Source: Azolla pinnata (lineage: Eukaryota; Streptophyta; Polypodiopsida; Salviniales; Salviniaceae). From it: DNA of 44,010 nucleotides. Under the pieces are notes generated by a model that saw only the letters and a list, made by a program, of their open reading frames with translations, was not told where the DNA came from and made no database searches. The DNA is taken from positions 1 through 44,010 of the forward strand of contig JBBBWG010031842.1 in assembly GCA_037176905.1 (NCBI GenBank). Direction: 5' to 3'. Positions 1 through 10,693 of this stretch are shown here, one piece after another; position 1 is the stretch's first letter, and the number at the start of each line of letters is the position of its first letter. The translations under genes and the position numbers were made by a program.

Positions 1-281
1 GCAAATTATAGTTTTGTAAGGCCTCTTTTCTTTTTTTGATAATTTACAGCCCAGCTATAGCCGATTAACGGAAAGTTGATCATTTTGGAATTCAATCAGT
101 TGAGTAACAAACAGGTTGATTATGTGTTAATCAATTCATCAAGCCTTGAATTTTAAAACCAGATGTTAGTTTCAGTAGGCGTTAAAATATAAGATCATAA
201 ATTTGTAAAGCGTTCTTTTCAATAATTTACCCTAGAATACATATAACATATATAATATATAAAATGAAAGCCAATTGCAAA

Positions 282-306
282 TGCGGTGAGCGTGGATCGA
301 ACACGC

Positions 307-349
<43 letters not shown>

Positions 350-354
350 CCCGC
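282..354 (-). tRNA. tRNA-Phe (GAA)
   Basis: The reverse strand folds as a full 73-nt cloverleaf. The acceptor 5' strand GCGGGGA pairs with the 3' strand, and the D-arm (GCTCAGTTGGGAGAGC), anticodon arm, variable loop and T-arm (GTTCGATCC) are all present. The anticodon loop reads CTGAAGA, giving anticodon GAA. The discriminator base is A and CCA is not encoded, as expected for a nuclear gene. There is no intron. Upstream on the minus strand is a short AACCAA (CAA-type initiation context), and downstream an A run on the plus strand gives a Pol III-like T stretch. It matches the conserved plant nuclear tRNA-Phe. Confidence 0.96.
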
Positions 355-1897
355 TTGGTTATTTCACTTAACAAAATAAAGTTAACCTAATAAGAAAAAC
401 AAGACTAATAATTCTTCTATTTTCTTTCTCTTCTTTTGGTCTATAATGCTCAACCAAGCCTCCAAAGTTTACTGAAGTCCTGCATCATTAGGAGAAGTAA
501 AGGAAATCTAATTGAAAAGTGATTGGAACGGAACCCCGTGCCAACCGATGAGCTCGATTTAGCCACAGTTCAATGATTCGAGGGGTTTGCACTGCTGTTT
601 CACTCGCCAACTGTGCAGAATTCGTGCGCTCAGAGGAATGTACGATGAGGGATCATAACGGGGGGGGAAACGCTTCAGTGTTGTTCGTAAATCAAGCCAC
701 AATCGATGTCTTTGGGAATGGATAACTGTGAATGTGATGATCCATCAGCGCGGCGCACGCAGTACACTAGTTAGCGCTTGTTGTTTTTATTCATCGCGGT
801 GATATTCCAAGTGATGAAAGAGGAACCGACTAGCTTGCATGCGTCATTGCCACTCGCTCGGTGGCTCCTGTGGGACAGCAAGGCGTCACAAACGGATCGT
901 TTTAACAGGCATGAATTAGGCCTATAATCTCGTGAATGATGCAGTAAAAACATAGTAAGGTTTGCTGCAAATGTGGATGGAGGTCAGCAGATACGTTTCT
1001 AGCATAGGGCGGATCAAATCTTTTTACAACCGGATCGACGGATGTAATCGGCGAGCTAGCAAGCAATGCTTCGTGCGTCGACGGTGCTCTTGTACTTCAA
1101 GCCTCGTAGTAATGTTGTATCGTCTTCTTGATCTTATCTAGTTTTTTTCCACTGTCATATTCTTGTCTTTCGAGTCCATCGTTGCCGACGAGCTTCGACC
1201 GCGGCAGTTTGAACCGGAATGGTTCGATATTGATTCCAGCGGACCTTTCATACAGATCTAGCTCTCATGAGCATGCCACTTTGCGGCTTCTGACGATTTG
1301 CGATGCCAACAGACGCGACAAGTCGTTTTGATAACGTCAATATGCCTTGTTTCATTCAAGATATTATCAAGTATCACAATATAATACCTCCTATCAGCTG
1401 AAGCAAGATAGCTTGGTGGATGAGGTCTCAGCATTCGTACCTATCGGTCACAGGTCACATAAGCGATTTTTGTGTTGGCATTCAATGATAGTCGACACGA
1501 ATCCATCGACTTCCATCTGGCGATGATCCTAACTCAGCGATCCAATCGATTTGCGAACGATCGAGGGCAAGATGGGAACAATCGTGCGATCAGATCACTA
1601 CACAGTGCGCAATCGAATCGGGACTTTGGCAGTGGGAGCAAAACTGGGGCCGCAATCAGGAGTAATGATCAGATCAAACGGGCTCTGATTCCGCAGCTTG
1701 CCAGAGTCGAATCGATCACACACTATCGCAGCGAATTCCGACCGACCAATCTCCGGACGATCGAGGCCGAGACGGGGAACGAAGATCGTCGGATCGCCGC
1801 GTAACATGCGCGATGAAATCCAACTTTCTGGGAAAACTGAGACAGTAGCAGAAATCTGAGAAACCCAGAAGGAAAGAATCTGGGATCTCATGACAGA
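355..1897. other. Intergenic stretch and promoter side of the 292-aa gene
   Basis: No gene is supported here. Reading frames of 60-110 codons occur on both strands, but none has a recognisable family, splice structure or upstream signal. A G10 run lies at about 660-669, and several CGATC-rich words occur at 1480-1760. The 3' end of the stretch is the likely promoter of the gene starting at 2086. Confidence 0.5.
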
Positions 1898-1933
1898 AAG
1901 AAGAAGAAGAAGAAGAAGAAGAAGAAGAAGAAG
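1898..1933 (+). repeat. (GAA)n microsatellite upstream of the 292-aa gene
   Basis: About 11 uninterrupted AAG/GAA triplets, roughly 155 bp upstream of the start codon at 2086. They probably lie in the promoter or at the beginning of the 5' UTR. Confidence 0.95.
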
Positions 1934-1974
1934 GAAAAAAACACTCTTGTGAATTCTATGTTAGAAAACAAAAA

Positions 1975-2085
1975 ATCCTTCTTCTTCTTTGTCCCTCAAA
2001 AACCCCCCTCCCCTGTTTCTGAAATCTTCTTGCTCCCCTGTTTCCGAAGATCCTAATCCCCTGTTTCTGCGCGTTTGATCGAGCC
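1975..2085 (+). promoter_or_regulatory. Pyrimidine-rich 5' leader with a three-copy 23-bp repeat
   Basis: A CT-rich leader of the type common in plant 5' UTRs precedes the ATG at 2086. The word CCCCTGTTTCTGAA recurs three times at about 2014, 2037 and 2059, with spacing of 22-24 bp. The start codon context GAGCCATGG is strong. Confidence 0.55.
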
Positions 2086-2964
2086 ATGGAGGCTCTGTCC
2101 ATAGCCAAGCTGAGCTCCCCGCTTCCCTGCAGAAACGCCAGCTTCAAAGATGGGAGGCGAGGCTCGCAAGCAGCGGCAAGGAGCAGGAGAAGCGCGAGGA
2201 TGGGCGGCTTCTCCGCGCCCTTCATCCGCATGGGTCTTCACCCCGAGTGGAGGCAAGTCGATAACAAGATCCGCCGCCTTGACCTCCGCATCGTTGATTT
2301 CCGGCTGCTTTGCAACGACCTCCGGATCGACCGATCCAATCTGTCGTCGAACGATCCCGAGATCAACAAGCCGAAGCTCCTCGAGTCGATCCGCACGAGG
2401 AGAGAGCAGGTGTTGCTGGAGAGGGAAGCTATCCAGAAGGAGATGGAGCACCTTACGGTTTTCTTCCACAAAGGAGCTGAGCCCGAGTATCGGGGTCTCC
2501 GAAGGTTCTTCTTGAGCTATCTCTACCACACCACGCGGAACTCCATGCTGAATCTTGCTAACAATGAGTTCGATGATCTGCTCTTACGGAACACGGGCGG
2601 GGTCCGATTCGATCTGCCCGAGTGGAACTCGGTGTATTTCGATGCCTCCCTATGCAGGAAAGTGGCAATCGGCAAGAAGATATCGATCTCGGTCGCGGGT
2701 CTTGATACTTCTCCTCTGGCCATAGCCCTTGGTATCATGCTTGCAGGTTCTACCAGGCATTGTGATGATATGAGCTGTAGGAAAGAGGAGTGCCTCATTC
2801 TGAAAGAGGATTACGAGAGGCTCTTCGAAGCTGTCTTTCATCGCAACATCCGGGCGCTCATCAATCAGAAAGCTCGGGGCGAGATGCCGATCTTATTCGA
2901 TCGCGTTCTGAGAATACAAAGAGGCACCGGTGCCCTCAAGGTTCAGTGCCATTCTCTCTCATAA
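2086..2964 (+). CDS. Unrecognised single-exon plant protein, 292 aa, possibly plastid-targeted
   Basis: I do not recognise the family. The frame is open for 292 codons, with plant-like GC-rich codon use unlike the AT-rich flanks and a strong start context (GCCATGG). Residues 1-45 are rich in Ser, Ala, Arg and Lys and nearly free of acidic residues, as in chloroplast transit peptides. Residues about 50-125 are highly charged with heptad-like hydrophobics (the RQVDNKIRRLDLRIVDFRLL segment, then LLESIRTRREQVLLEREAIQ), so a helical or coiled-coil region is likely. After that comes a globular part with LRRFFLSYLYHTTRNSML (about 140-160), and a Cys cluster near residues 225-240 (C-DDMSC-RKEEC). No transmembrane segment is evident. 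The absence of introns, with intact coding over 879 bp, argues for a real gene. A retrogene origin is possible but not shown. Confidence 0.7.
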   Translation: MEALSIAKLSSPLPCRNASFKDGRRGSQAAARSRRSARMGGFSAPFIRMGLHPEWRQVDNKIRRLDLRIVDFRLLCNDLRIDRSNLSSNDPEINKPKLLESIRTRREQVLLEREAIQKEMEHLTVFFHKGAEPEYRGLRRFFLSYLYHTTRNSMLNLANNEFDDLLLRNTGGVRFDLPEWNSVYFDASLCRKVAIGKKISISVAGLDTSPLAIALGIMLAGSTRHCDDMSCRKEECLILKEDYERLFEAVFHRNIRALINQKARGEMPILFDRVLRIQRGTGALKVQCHSLS

Positions 2965-3184
2965 CCGAATGTCTGTTTGCTGTCCCCATTTCCTCCTCTC
3001 CTCCTATTATTCCTTCAAAATTACAAGTTTTTTTTCGTTGTTTCGTTTGCAAGTTCCTTGAATATGGTGAAAACATGTTAGGTAGGTCTTTCAAGCTGTC
3101 GAGGGGTTGAATGGAAGTTGTTGCGAACCTTCGAAGATTGCACGAGAAGTGGTCATAACCATTGAAGGGTTTCTATTTGAAGTG

Positions 3185-3617
3185 TTGTAATTAATTGGGG
3201 GTTTTTTACTGACATTTCTATGTTTGTCAAAGGTTATAGGGCTTAAAAGTGTGTGTTTTGGGAAGTTTTTGCTGTCTTCAATGCTATAACAAGTGACATG
3301 TCCTTCAAAGTTGCATGAAAACAATGATATTTCTCTGATCATAATTCTACTGGAAGTCCTTACGGTCTTTCGAGCTCTGGTCCTTTCGAATTTTTCTGAT
3401 CTATTGGGTTTTTTTTACTGACAAAGTTTTTATGTTTATCAAAGGTTATGGGGCTTATTACTTAAAAAAATGCGTGTTTTAGAAAGTTTTTGCTATCTTG
3501 GATGCTATAACAAGTGTATGGCCTTCAGAGTCGTATGAAAACAATGATTTTTTGTGATCATAGTCCTACTTGAAGTCCTTATGGTCTTTCAAGCTCTGGT
3601 CGTTTTTTAAAATTTCT
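3185..3617 (+). repeat. Diverged tandem duplication, period about 213-221 bp
   Basis: Two adjacent diverged copies share matching landmarks. GGTTATRGGGCTT is at 3232 and 3445, ATGCTATAACAAGTG is at 3281 and 3502, and GAAGTCCTTAYGGTCTTTCRAGCTCTGGTC is at about 3352 and 3572 (two blocks quoted as one consensus). The pair sits just downstream of the 292-aa gene, in its 3' UTR or beyond. Confidence 0.75.
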
Positions 3618-4532
3618 GATTGGATTCGTGAATTGTACAAAACACATAAAACCTGTGCAAAAAAAAAAGAGAGCTTCGTATAAAGTTTGTATGGACTTTC
3701 AAGATCTTTTTGGTTGCTGATCTCATAACTTTCGGATTGTAATCATAAATTGCACAAAGCACGTGCAACTTTTATCTTTAAGGTTACCTGGAGTTTGAGT
3801 CAGAAATTCTGCTCTTTTGCTAATATTATTCTTGTTCATTACAGGTGAGGTAAAAGGGGTTCAGGTCGATACCTTGGGATGACAGTCGGGGGACCTGGTT
3901 TTGCGTTCATGAATGTATATCTCTGATCTCACCACATCTATACATGTGCTATATATATATATATACCTTGGGAAGCTTGATTTCGTGAATTGGAAATGTG
4001 TTCATAACGAATTGAATGGCTTCAGTGATTTCTCTTACATACATACAGACTTATACATAGCATTGGAAGCCTTGAAAGCTATGAGATCATGCAAATGAAA
4101 TTGACCAAAGTTTTGTATGCCATGGACTAATCAACAGAAAACTATCGAAACAGAAGTTTGATCACGAGTGAATGAAATAACCCTCTGGAAAATGATTCTT
4201 GAACCAATGTACTGGTTTGTTAATGGGTGGAGGCTGATCTCAAGGTTATGAAATATATAGGCTCTAATAGTGAACCAAAAAGTCAAGGAATTAGACCAGT
4301 GTCTTAGAATTTATGGGAAAAACTCAACGGTTTTGGCATAATATTTTAAGCTGTTATAAATAGGTGCATATGTATGATCCATTAAATTCTTGAATTTTAT
4401 GCTTTTACTTTGATGGCTTGAGATTTTCAGAATCGGTATTATGAAGATTAGTTGGTTGGTGTGGAAATAGTTGTTCCCGGGTCAGGTCGAAGCATCAAAA
4501 GATCGATGATGCAAATCGTGTTATTAGCTCTA

Positions 4533-4670
4533 GAAAGTTCTAGAATGTTTTGAACATTGTGTTTTCGGTAAATGTTTGCTCTAGAGGTATGCGATAAATC
4601 TCGACTACATCAAATTCAAGTTTCTAGAAAACGCGAATAACAGTTTTACGTCTTTATAGCTGCTATATAA
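4533..4670 (+). promoter_or_regulatory. Heat-shock-type promoter: HSE arrays plus TATA box
   Basis: At 4533-4550 the sequence reads GAAAGTTCTAGAATGTTT, three perfect alternating nGAAn/nTTCn units with a fourth imperfect one. A second TTCTAGAA lies at 4622-4629. A good TATA box, CTATATAAGC, follows at 4662-4671. Known plant heat-shock promoters have this order and spacing, with HSEs 30-130 bp upstream of the TATA. No recognisable protein follows; the first ATG downstream (4709) opens only an 18-codon frame. It could be the promoter of a lost HSP gene, a non-coding unit or an LTR fragment. Confidence 0.5.
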
Positions 4671-5479
4671 GCATCCCCAAATTGTGGTTCATACCATTGA
4701 GTTCTCCATGGGAGTCCACATTGAGCAAAAAAGCTCCCACTTCTTTCATTTTTATCAACATTAGCAGTATCTCACTTTCACCATCTTTGTCACTTCAGGT
4801 GAACGTTGAAGCAAACCACTGACCAAATCAATAAAGAAGTCTTAGCTTGCCAATATGTTTACTACAATCCATTCTATGGTGCAATCCATTATATAATAAA
4901 TGGTGGAGTATTATTTCACAATAGTTGTTTATATGGTTCATATAAAATGGATGGGCAAAATTAGAACACTAGTTCCTCAACATTCACATTCAAACCCACG
5001 TGATTCACTAACGTGTTACCAGACTGAGGATTACGTTCATTAACTTTCTTGAGGATTACGTTGACATTTGCTACGAAGTATTTTTTGGGTTGGTGATCAA
5101 TGATCGCCCCATGTAATCCTCATAACACGGCCTATGTATGCCACATTAATCGAATGAAATCTTGTTTGAACTTTCTTTGATTACAAATACAGAAGCAATG
5201 CTTTGAGGGGCCGAGCTTGGTTTTTCTCTCAAACCATTAAATCTGAAATTGCTAACAAGAACCTGCACTCCAGGAGATCTCAGGCCTGATAGATTTAGCG
5301 AGATAAACAGGATCATCCGATATTGCATGATCTCTGCAGATTGCAGCAAACCATTGTTCGCCAGAAATGGAACAAAAAATCATGCATCTAATTCATGCTG
5401 TGAAAAAATGAGGGTGGCTTTGTGCAATACCTCTTTATAGCGTGGAAAAGTGCCACAGATTTGGGATCATCATGTTCAA

Positions 5480-8356
5480 TCAGTACTGCGGTAGGTCCAA
5501 GCCATCGACAATGTTACTTGGCAGAAAATACATGCAAATTGGCGGTTGCTTCTTGGCCAAAGCAAGGATTGCTGATGCCATAGTCCATATTCCATCGCCG
5601 CAGATCAAACCTGAGGCCAGTGCTGGAACTAGCAATGTTGCTTTGCTTCGGTTCACCTTTTGCCACACAAACACAATCACCGTGCCCACAAACATGTCGA
5701 TGGCGAAGTATGGACCAATATAGAAGGGTATTGCCATAGCCATTGGAATGGGTATGTAAGACGACCACCTGGCCAAGGGTTTATCTCTGAGGAAGTTCAG
5801 GACGATGGCCAGGCTGAAGAATCCATAACAAAGCTCCAGGCAATGCTTAGGTAAACCCCCAAAACCTTGAGTTCCAATGGCAGCCATCTCTCTATAAATG
5901 AGAGCATACGGGTTTTTGTATTCCCCATCAGGATTGCCAATATCAAAAGCATCCCAAAACAACCAGAATGTGAGCGGAGCAATAATGCATCCCATGAAGG
6001 TGCCAACAATCTGGCTAACAAACATCGATCGAGGTGAAGAAAGAGTTAAATAGCCTGTCTTGAAATCTTGCATTAGATCAGCTGAGCAAGCCACGATGAT
6101 CATCATAACACCACATGACACAAGACCCACTAAAATACCTCCATTTGCACCAGCCCATGCAGAAAAAATGAATAAACCAAGCTTCCCGTATGTAGAAGCT
6201 AAACTCCAATCTGTGAGTCCACATCCATATGCATTGCAAAATCCGAGTATCGGCGCTACGCAATAGCTTAAAAATATGTAATACCACTTCACTGGAGCAA
6301 ATAGTTGTGGGATTACTCCTATGGAAACAGCTGATAGTGCTATGTAACAACCAAGTGCGACTTTCAAAGGAATTTTATCCTTCATAAATACAAAATTTCT
6401 TCTTTCCTCATCGAATGTAATTGTATTTGCTTTTGAATCTGACCAACAATGACATCAGGTAAGAATAAACCAGTGAAGGCTAATTTCAGAGCACCACCAC
6501 TACTCATCTACAATCAAAGGAGCATTACCGGCATCACTTATTATTGGAAGCGGCTTTTTCTGGTTTTGATATAAGGACCAGCATGTAATGCCCGTTATCT
6601 TTACAAAGTTATACAGGCCATCTCCTAAAATAAGAGCAATGGCAACAAATACCTATGTGGAAATCAACGAGGATCAACGTTCACCGAGTCAAAATTTCAA
6701 TCCAATAACTTGATATAAATTAGAGAACAAGATTTTATTTAAACATTTGTACACATCTTGAAGCCATCAACGAAGATCAACGTTCACCGAGTAAAATTCA
6801 ATCCAATAACTCAACATAAATTAGAGAACATGATTTTACTTTAATATTTGTCCATACCTTGTAGCCATAAAGTCCTCGGAGATTTGATGCTCCTAAACCC
6901 GCAGGATACCAGTCTCCAGCTTTATGTCCTATAATAGGCCACATAAAGCCCCATGAAAGAATGCCACCAAGAAGCAAGGAGGCGTTGATAAGATGTGGGC
7001 AAATCATCCCTGCTCCAACATATGTCAAGCTGAAGTCGAAATAGAATCTGATCACAATGATTTCAGAATTAGTAGTGCAGATATCAAAGGTTCTAAGCAG
7101 TAAAAGTGGGTAAACTGATCAGCCCCAAGCATGGAAAGGATGGGAAGTGAGTAAACTGACTTGTTTGCATAGGCTTTGAACCCCAAGGATGGGAAGTTGT
7201 CAAATCCACAGGAATCTTGAAGACCACTAAAAAACCACTTAAAGAAACTGAAAAAGAAGCTCACTGTAAAGTATTTCCCTAGACAATAGATTTGCGTCCT
7301 GCAAATAGCTCAGATGAAAAAAATAACCAATTCAATAAACATAAACACTAAATAAGCCGCAACATGATAGCTATTGTGGCTTCAAACTGAAAACCTTACA
7401 GAGCTTCTTGGAGTCCATCGGGGGTATGAAAACTGTTAATAAGAACCGCAGTTGCAGTACCACTTGGATACGTCAACTTGTAATCAATAATCATGATCTG
7501 TGAGAAACGAGGAGTTGTTAAGAATGTCTACATACATTTACTGACAAAATGCCATGTGCATGGGAGATTTTCACCTTCCGAAGTGGAACAACAGCAAAAA
7601 GTCCAAGGAAGCCAACGACAAACATGTATGGGATAATCCAACTAAGCTTTGGGTCTTTGATGTCAAATGTACTGTCATTCGTACTGTTAGCTTGCTTATA
7701 GGTTTTCGAGTCCATGGCAGTGAGGTAACTGCCAAAGCCACCTGAATCGATACAATCAAATAAGGCACATGATCTTGGTTGCATATCATGTGAACCTATC
7801 CGTGGGGATCAATTATACACCAAGTGTCATACTACAACACAAGCTTGGACTATACATTTGGGCACACCCTTAAGAATAATGCAACGAAATAAACTAGAAA
7901 CATGAGATGTAAATGTGTTAGACTCGAGATTTTACCACTGAAAGCAAGGCCATAGCAAGCAACTACACATGTTTGGATGACGGTATTCTCTTGTCGAGTA
8001 AAAGGTTTGTGCGAAATGCCAAACTTTGAGAGAACGATTGTGTAAAGCTTCACAAAGAAGAAACCGAGTAGTCCTGCTGAGATATTGAGTGATGGGATAA
8101 CACCAGTAGTTAAGCTAAGCTTCAGAGTGATGACTGAGAAGAGGAAACCGAGAAAAATGCTGACAATTAATCCACGAACAGTCATCTGTGCCAACCATGA
8201 TGGTACACCTGAAGATGCAAATAGTTGTTCTACGGAAAACTCCTTGCGAACCTTGTCATCTATTTTATTTATCTCGGTATAGGTCTCTGATGATGTATGC
8301 GATTGTGAGTAGGCACTCGCATCCTCTGTGTGGCAACCGTTCACTTCCAAACCCAT
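5480..8356 (-). CDS. Yellow-stripe-like (YSL) metal-nicotianamine transporter, 7 exons
   Basis: OPT-superfamily transporter of the YSL branch. Such proteins are proton-coupled carriers that move Fe, Cu, Zn or Mn chelated to nicotianamine across plasma or internal membranes. Exons (minus): 8356-7936, 7741-7575, 7497-7400, 7298-7161, 7047-6858, 6652-6529 and 6438-5480. Every junction is GT-AG and in frame, giving 698 aa, normal for YSLs. The N-terminus is hydrophilic and acidic, and membrane segments begin near residue 63. Family-typical blocks seen include the segment ending in the exon1/2 junction [73 protein letters not shown] [16 protein letters not shown], and [16 protein letters not shown] near the C-terminus. 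About 14 membrane helices are expected. Substrate and membrane cannot be decided from the sequence. The start at 8356 (ACCATGG) follows a likely 5' UTR splice acceptor. Confidence 0.95.
6665..6868 (-). repeat. 103-bp tandem duplication across the YSL exon 5 donor
   Basis: Copy at 6665-6767 repeats the copy at 6768-6868, sharing CAACGARGATCAACGTTCAC and the block ending in TAGAGAACAWGATTTTA. The 6768-6868 copy contains the last bases of exon 5 and its GT donor (CTACAAG|GTATGG on the minus strand). The other copy carries the equivalent site as CTTCAAG|ATGTGT, with the GT lost. Confidence 0.85.
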
Positions 8357-10620
8357 GGTTCTTCACTGCTAGCTCTGCAAAGTATATCCACTGCCTTTAG
8401 ATGTAATCAAAGTAGAAACCGAATCTTATTACTTGATATTTTGAATCTTTTTAACATTTAAGGCCCTTAATAATGCGTACACATCAATACTTCACACTTA
8501 ATTCTCGCATTTTACAACATTCCAAAACAGCCTGCCAGCATAGTGACATTCAGGACCCTAATATCCTTAGTAATATATCAATACATCACACGTAATTCAT
8601 GGATGTAAAATTTGATTACATGTTGAGAGATGCTCTAGATAACATTTACATCCCATGAGAGGTGTCATTCTACAAAACAAAATATAATTATTGTATTTAG
8701 GATCTCACCATGTCATATACATATCAGTAAGCCAGATGATGAAATTGAGGTATAAGATATCATAAACATGTAATTTAATTAAACACTGTGGAGTCATAAA
8801 CTGTAGCTAGTTCTTTCCTCATGTTTTCTGCTATAAAATAAAACCAAGGTCTCACATATTTATTTGTGGATATATATATATATATATATATATATGATGC
8901 CCCCACGAATAAGGCAGCCACAATGGAATTCAAACATTAAAGTATACAATTCAGATACCATGACCTGTAGATTATCCTAGGTTTTGCAATAGGAATCAAC
9001 CGTAGAAATACTAAAACGAACAAGCAAGGAATTAACTAAGTTTTGAAGGAAGCCTGTAAATGCAAACTTTGATAGACTCATATGCTGCATCTCTAAATTG
9101 CCAGGGTGCGAGAAACAACAGAAACAACAGAAACAACACAAGTTTGTACCAATACGTACTGCAGAAATTCTGGTAACGTGTGGAGGAATATGCTAAAACC
9201 TATATTAGAACAATATAAAAATCACATGAAGCCCTAGCATAGTGCTGCAGAAGGAAACAGTGCATTGAAGAATTAAGTATCAATAAAAAGCATGAAGCGC
9301 ATGTAGAATGGAGTACTTGCCATAAAAACTTCTAAGCCGTTTTATTTGAGAAGAAATGCAACAGAAAGAAGGCATATATCCTGAAGCATATACGTTTTGG
9401 CGAACGAGGCCAAGCAATTCGATCACTAATATACTTGTAAGAAGAAATTTTAACATTAATACACTCGTACAGCTACCAGATATTCGTATAGTACACGGTC
9501 TATTGATAAGAATAAGAAAAATAACATGAACTGTACTTACGAGACTGGAAGCCGAAGAAAGATGCGACCTTTAAGGAGAGGAAGGGTTTATTTCAAGTCG
9601 AAATGCACTTGAAACAATATTAATTTAGAAGAAATCCGACGAATTGTAAGAAGAAGCAGGAGACATTAAATTAAGTTGATGGATTTTGCCCAGCATTTCA
9701 AGTCATGTTTAACTAAACATCTTGATTCAGCAGACTTTCAATGAAGAAAGCGAAACATTAGCTCCGATTTTGCAGATAAGAAATACAGAAAGGAGCTATT
9801 CTTGGTTCTACTGAAGCTGGAGCATTGTTGTAGTTAGTATTAGCAACAACAGCGTTCTCCCTAAATCATTGTTCTAATAAGAATTAGCTGCTAAAGAATG
9901 ATAACTAAAGCGTGAGCAAGAAGATGGCACTCTGAATATAGTTCCTTAGTGTTCTATGCACGAAACCAATAAGATAATAATGAAGGCATGAAGCAAAGAC
10001 TTTAGATGCTACCGAGCGCCAACAGTTAAGGCACAGGGAAATCATGAAGTGCTGCAAAAACCTAAGAAATATCTCTAATTCCGCATGCCTTTGAGCATGA
10101 AAGCTACAATAAGTGGTCACAGCGGAGCGGCGCAGAACATTAAGCATGAATATTTTTTGGAAAGGGGAAGGCCGCGGTTCTGCAGCAGCTAAAGCTAGAA
10201 ATATACGGGACTGATTCTGAAGGACTCTGAGATTAAAGGATGCCAGAAAGCCAAAAGTAGCTCCAATGGTTATACAGGCCGTTTAAGCATGGTAGATAAA
10301 GCCTGACGCAGCAGCAGCAGCGAACAACAACGGAAGCAAACGGAGGTAATCCAAACCACGGTTAATCCAGACCAACACGGCCAGGATCAGAACGATTGTA
10401 GACAAGAATTACAAGAAAGGGAAAGAGCATGGAAAGGTAGGAACATGACTGAAACCAGAGAAGGAACTGAAGGAAAGAAAGAAAGGAAGGAAGGTGGAAT
10501 TTCGGTTTACCTGGCGGGCCGCGTTCCTGCGCTTTCTTGGCAGACGGAGATCAGGCGATCTTGACAATCGCCATCGCCAGAAATGATGCTGTTGCGGGTG
10601 ACCTCCCCTTCCATGCAAGA
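8357..10620 (-). other. 5' region of the YSL gene with likely non-coding leader exons and long introns
   Basis: No other gene is supported. On the minus strand, CTTTGCAG|AGCTAG lies 18 bp before the YSL start codon (about 8374) and looks like a splice acceptor. Good upstream donors occur at about 9541 (TCTC|GTAAGTACAG) and about 10511 (CCAG|GTAAACC). A leader exon around 10511-10620, rich in CT on the minus strand, and another around 9541-9640 would fit a plant gene with UTR introns. This is a proposal from splice-site quality only. Confidence 0.35.
8870..8895. repeat. (AT)n microsatellite
   Basis: 13 uninterrupted AT dinucleotides. Confidence 0.95.
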
Positions 10621-10693
10621 AGAAGAAGAGACTAAAAAAAGCGTTCAGAAAATAAAAGCCTTCTTCTTTGTTTTTTCTTTGGCCTTTTTGGGA

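Larger units (their letters stand above)
2965..5479. other. Gene-free stretch between the 292-aa gene and the YSL gene
   Basis: This holds the 3' UTR of the upstream gene, a 220-bp tandem duplication (3185-3617), a heat-shock-element/TATA cluster (4533-4670) and the 3' side of the YSL gene. A G-box core CACGTG lies at 4998-5003. No coding region is supported. The frames at 3913-4098, 5146-5349 and 5249-5440 are short and featureless. Confidence 0.5.

Noticed and set aside
1472..1891. Overlapping opposite frames of about 100 codons
   Set aside because: They lie in a CGATC-rich promoter stretch with no conserved motif.
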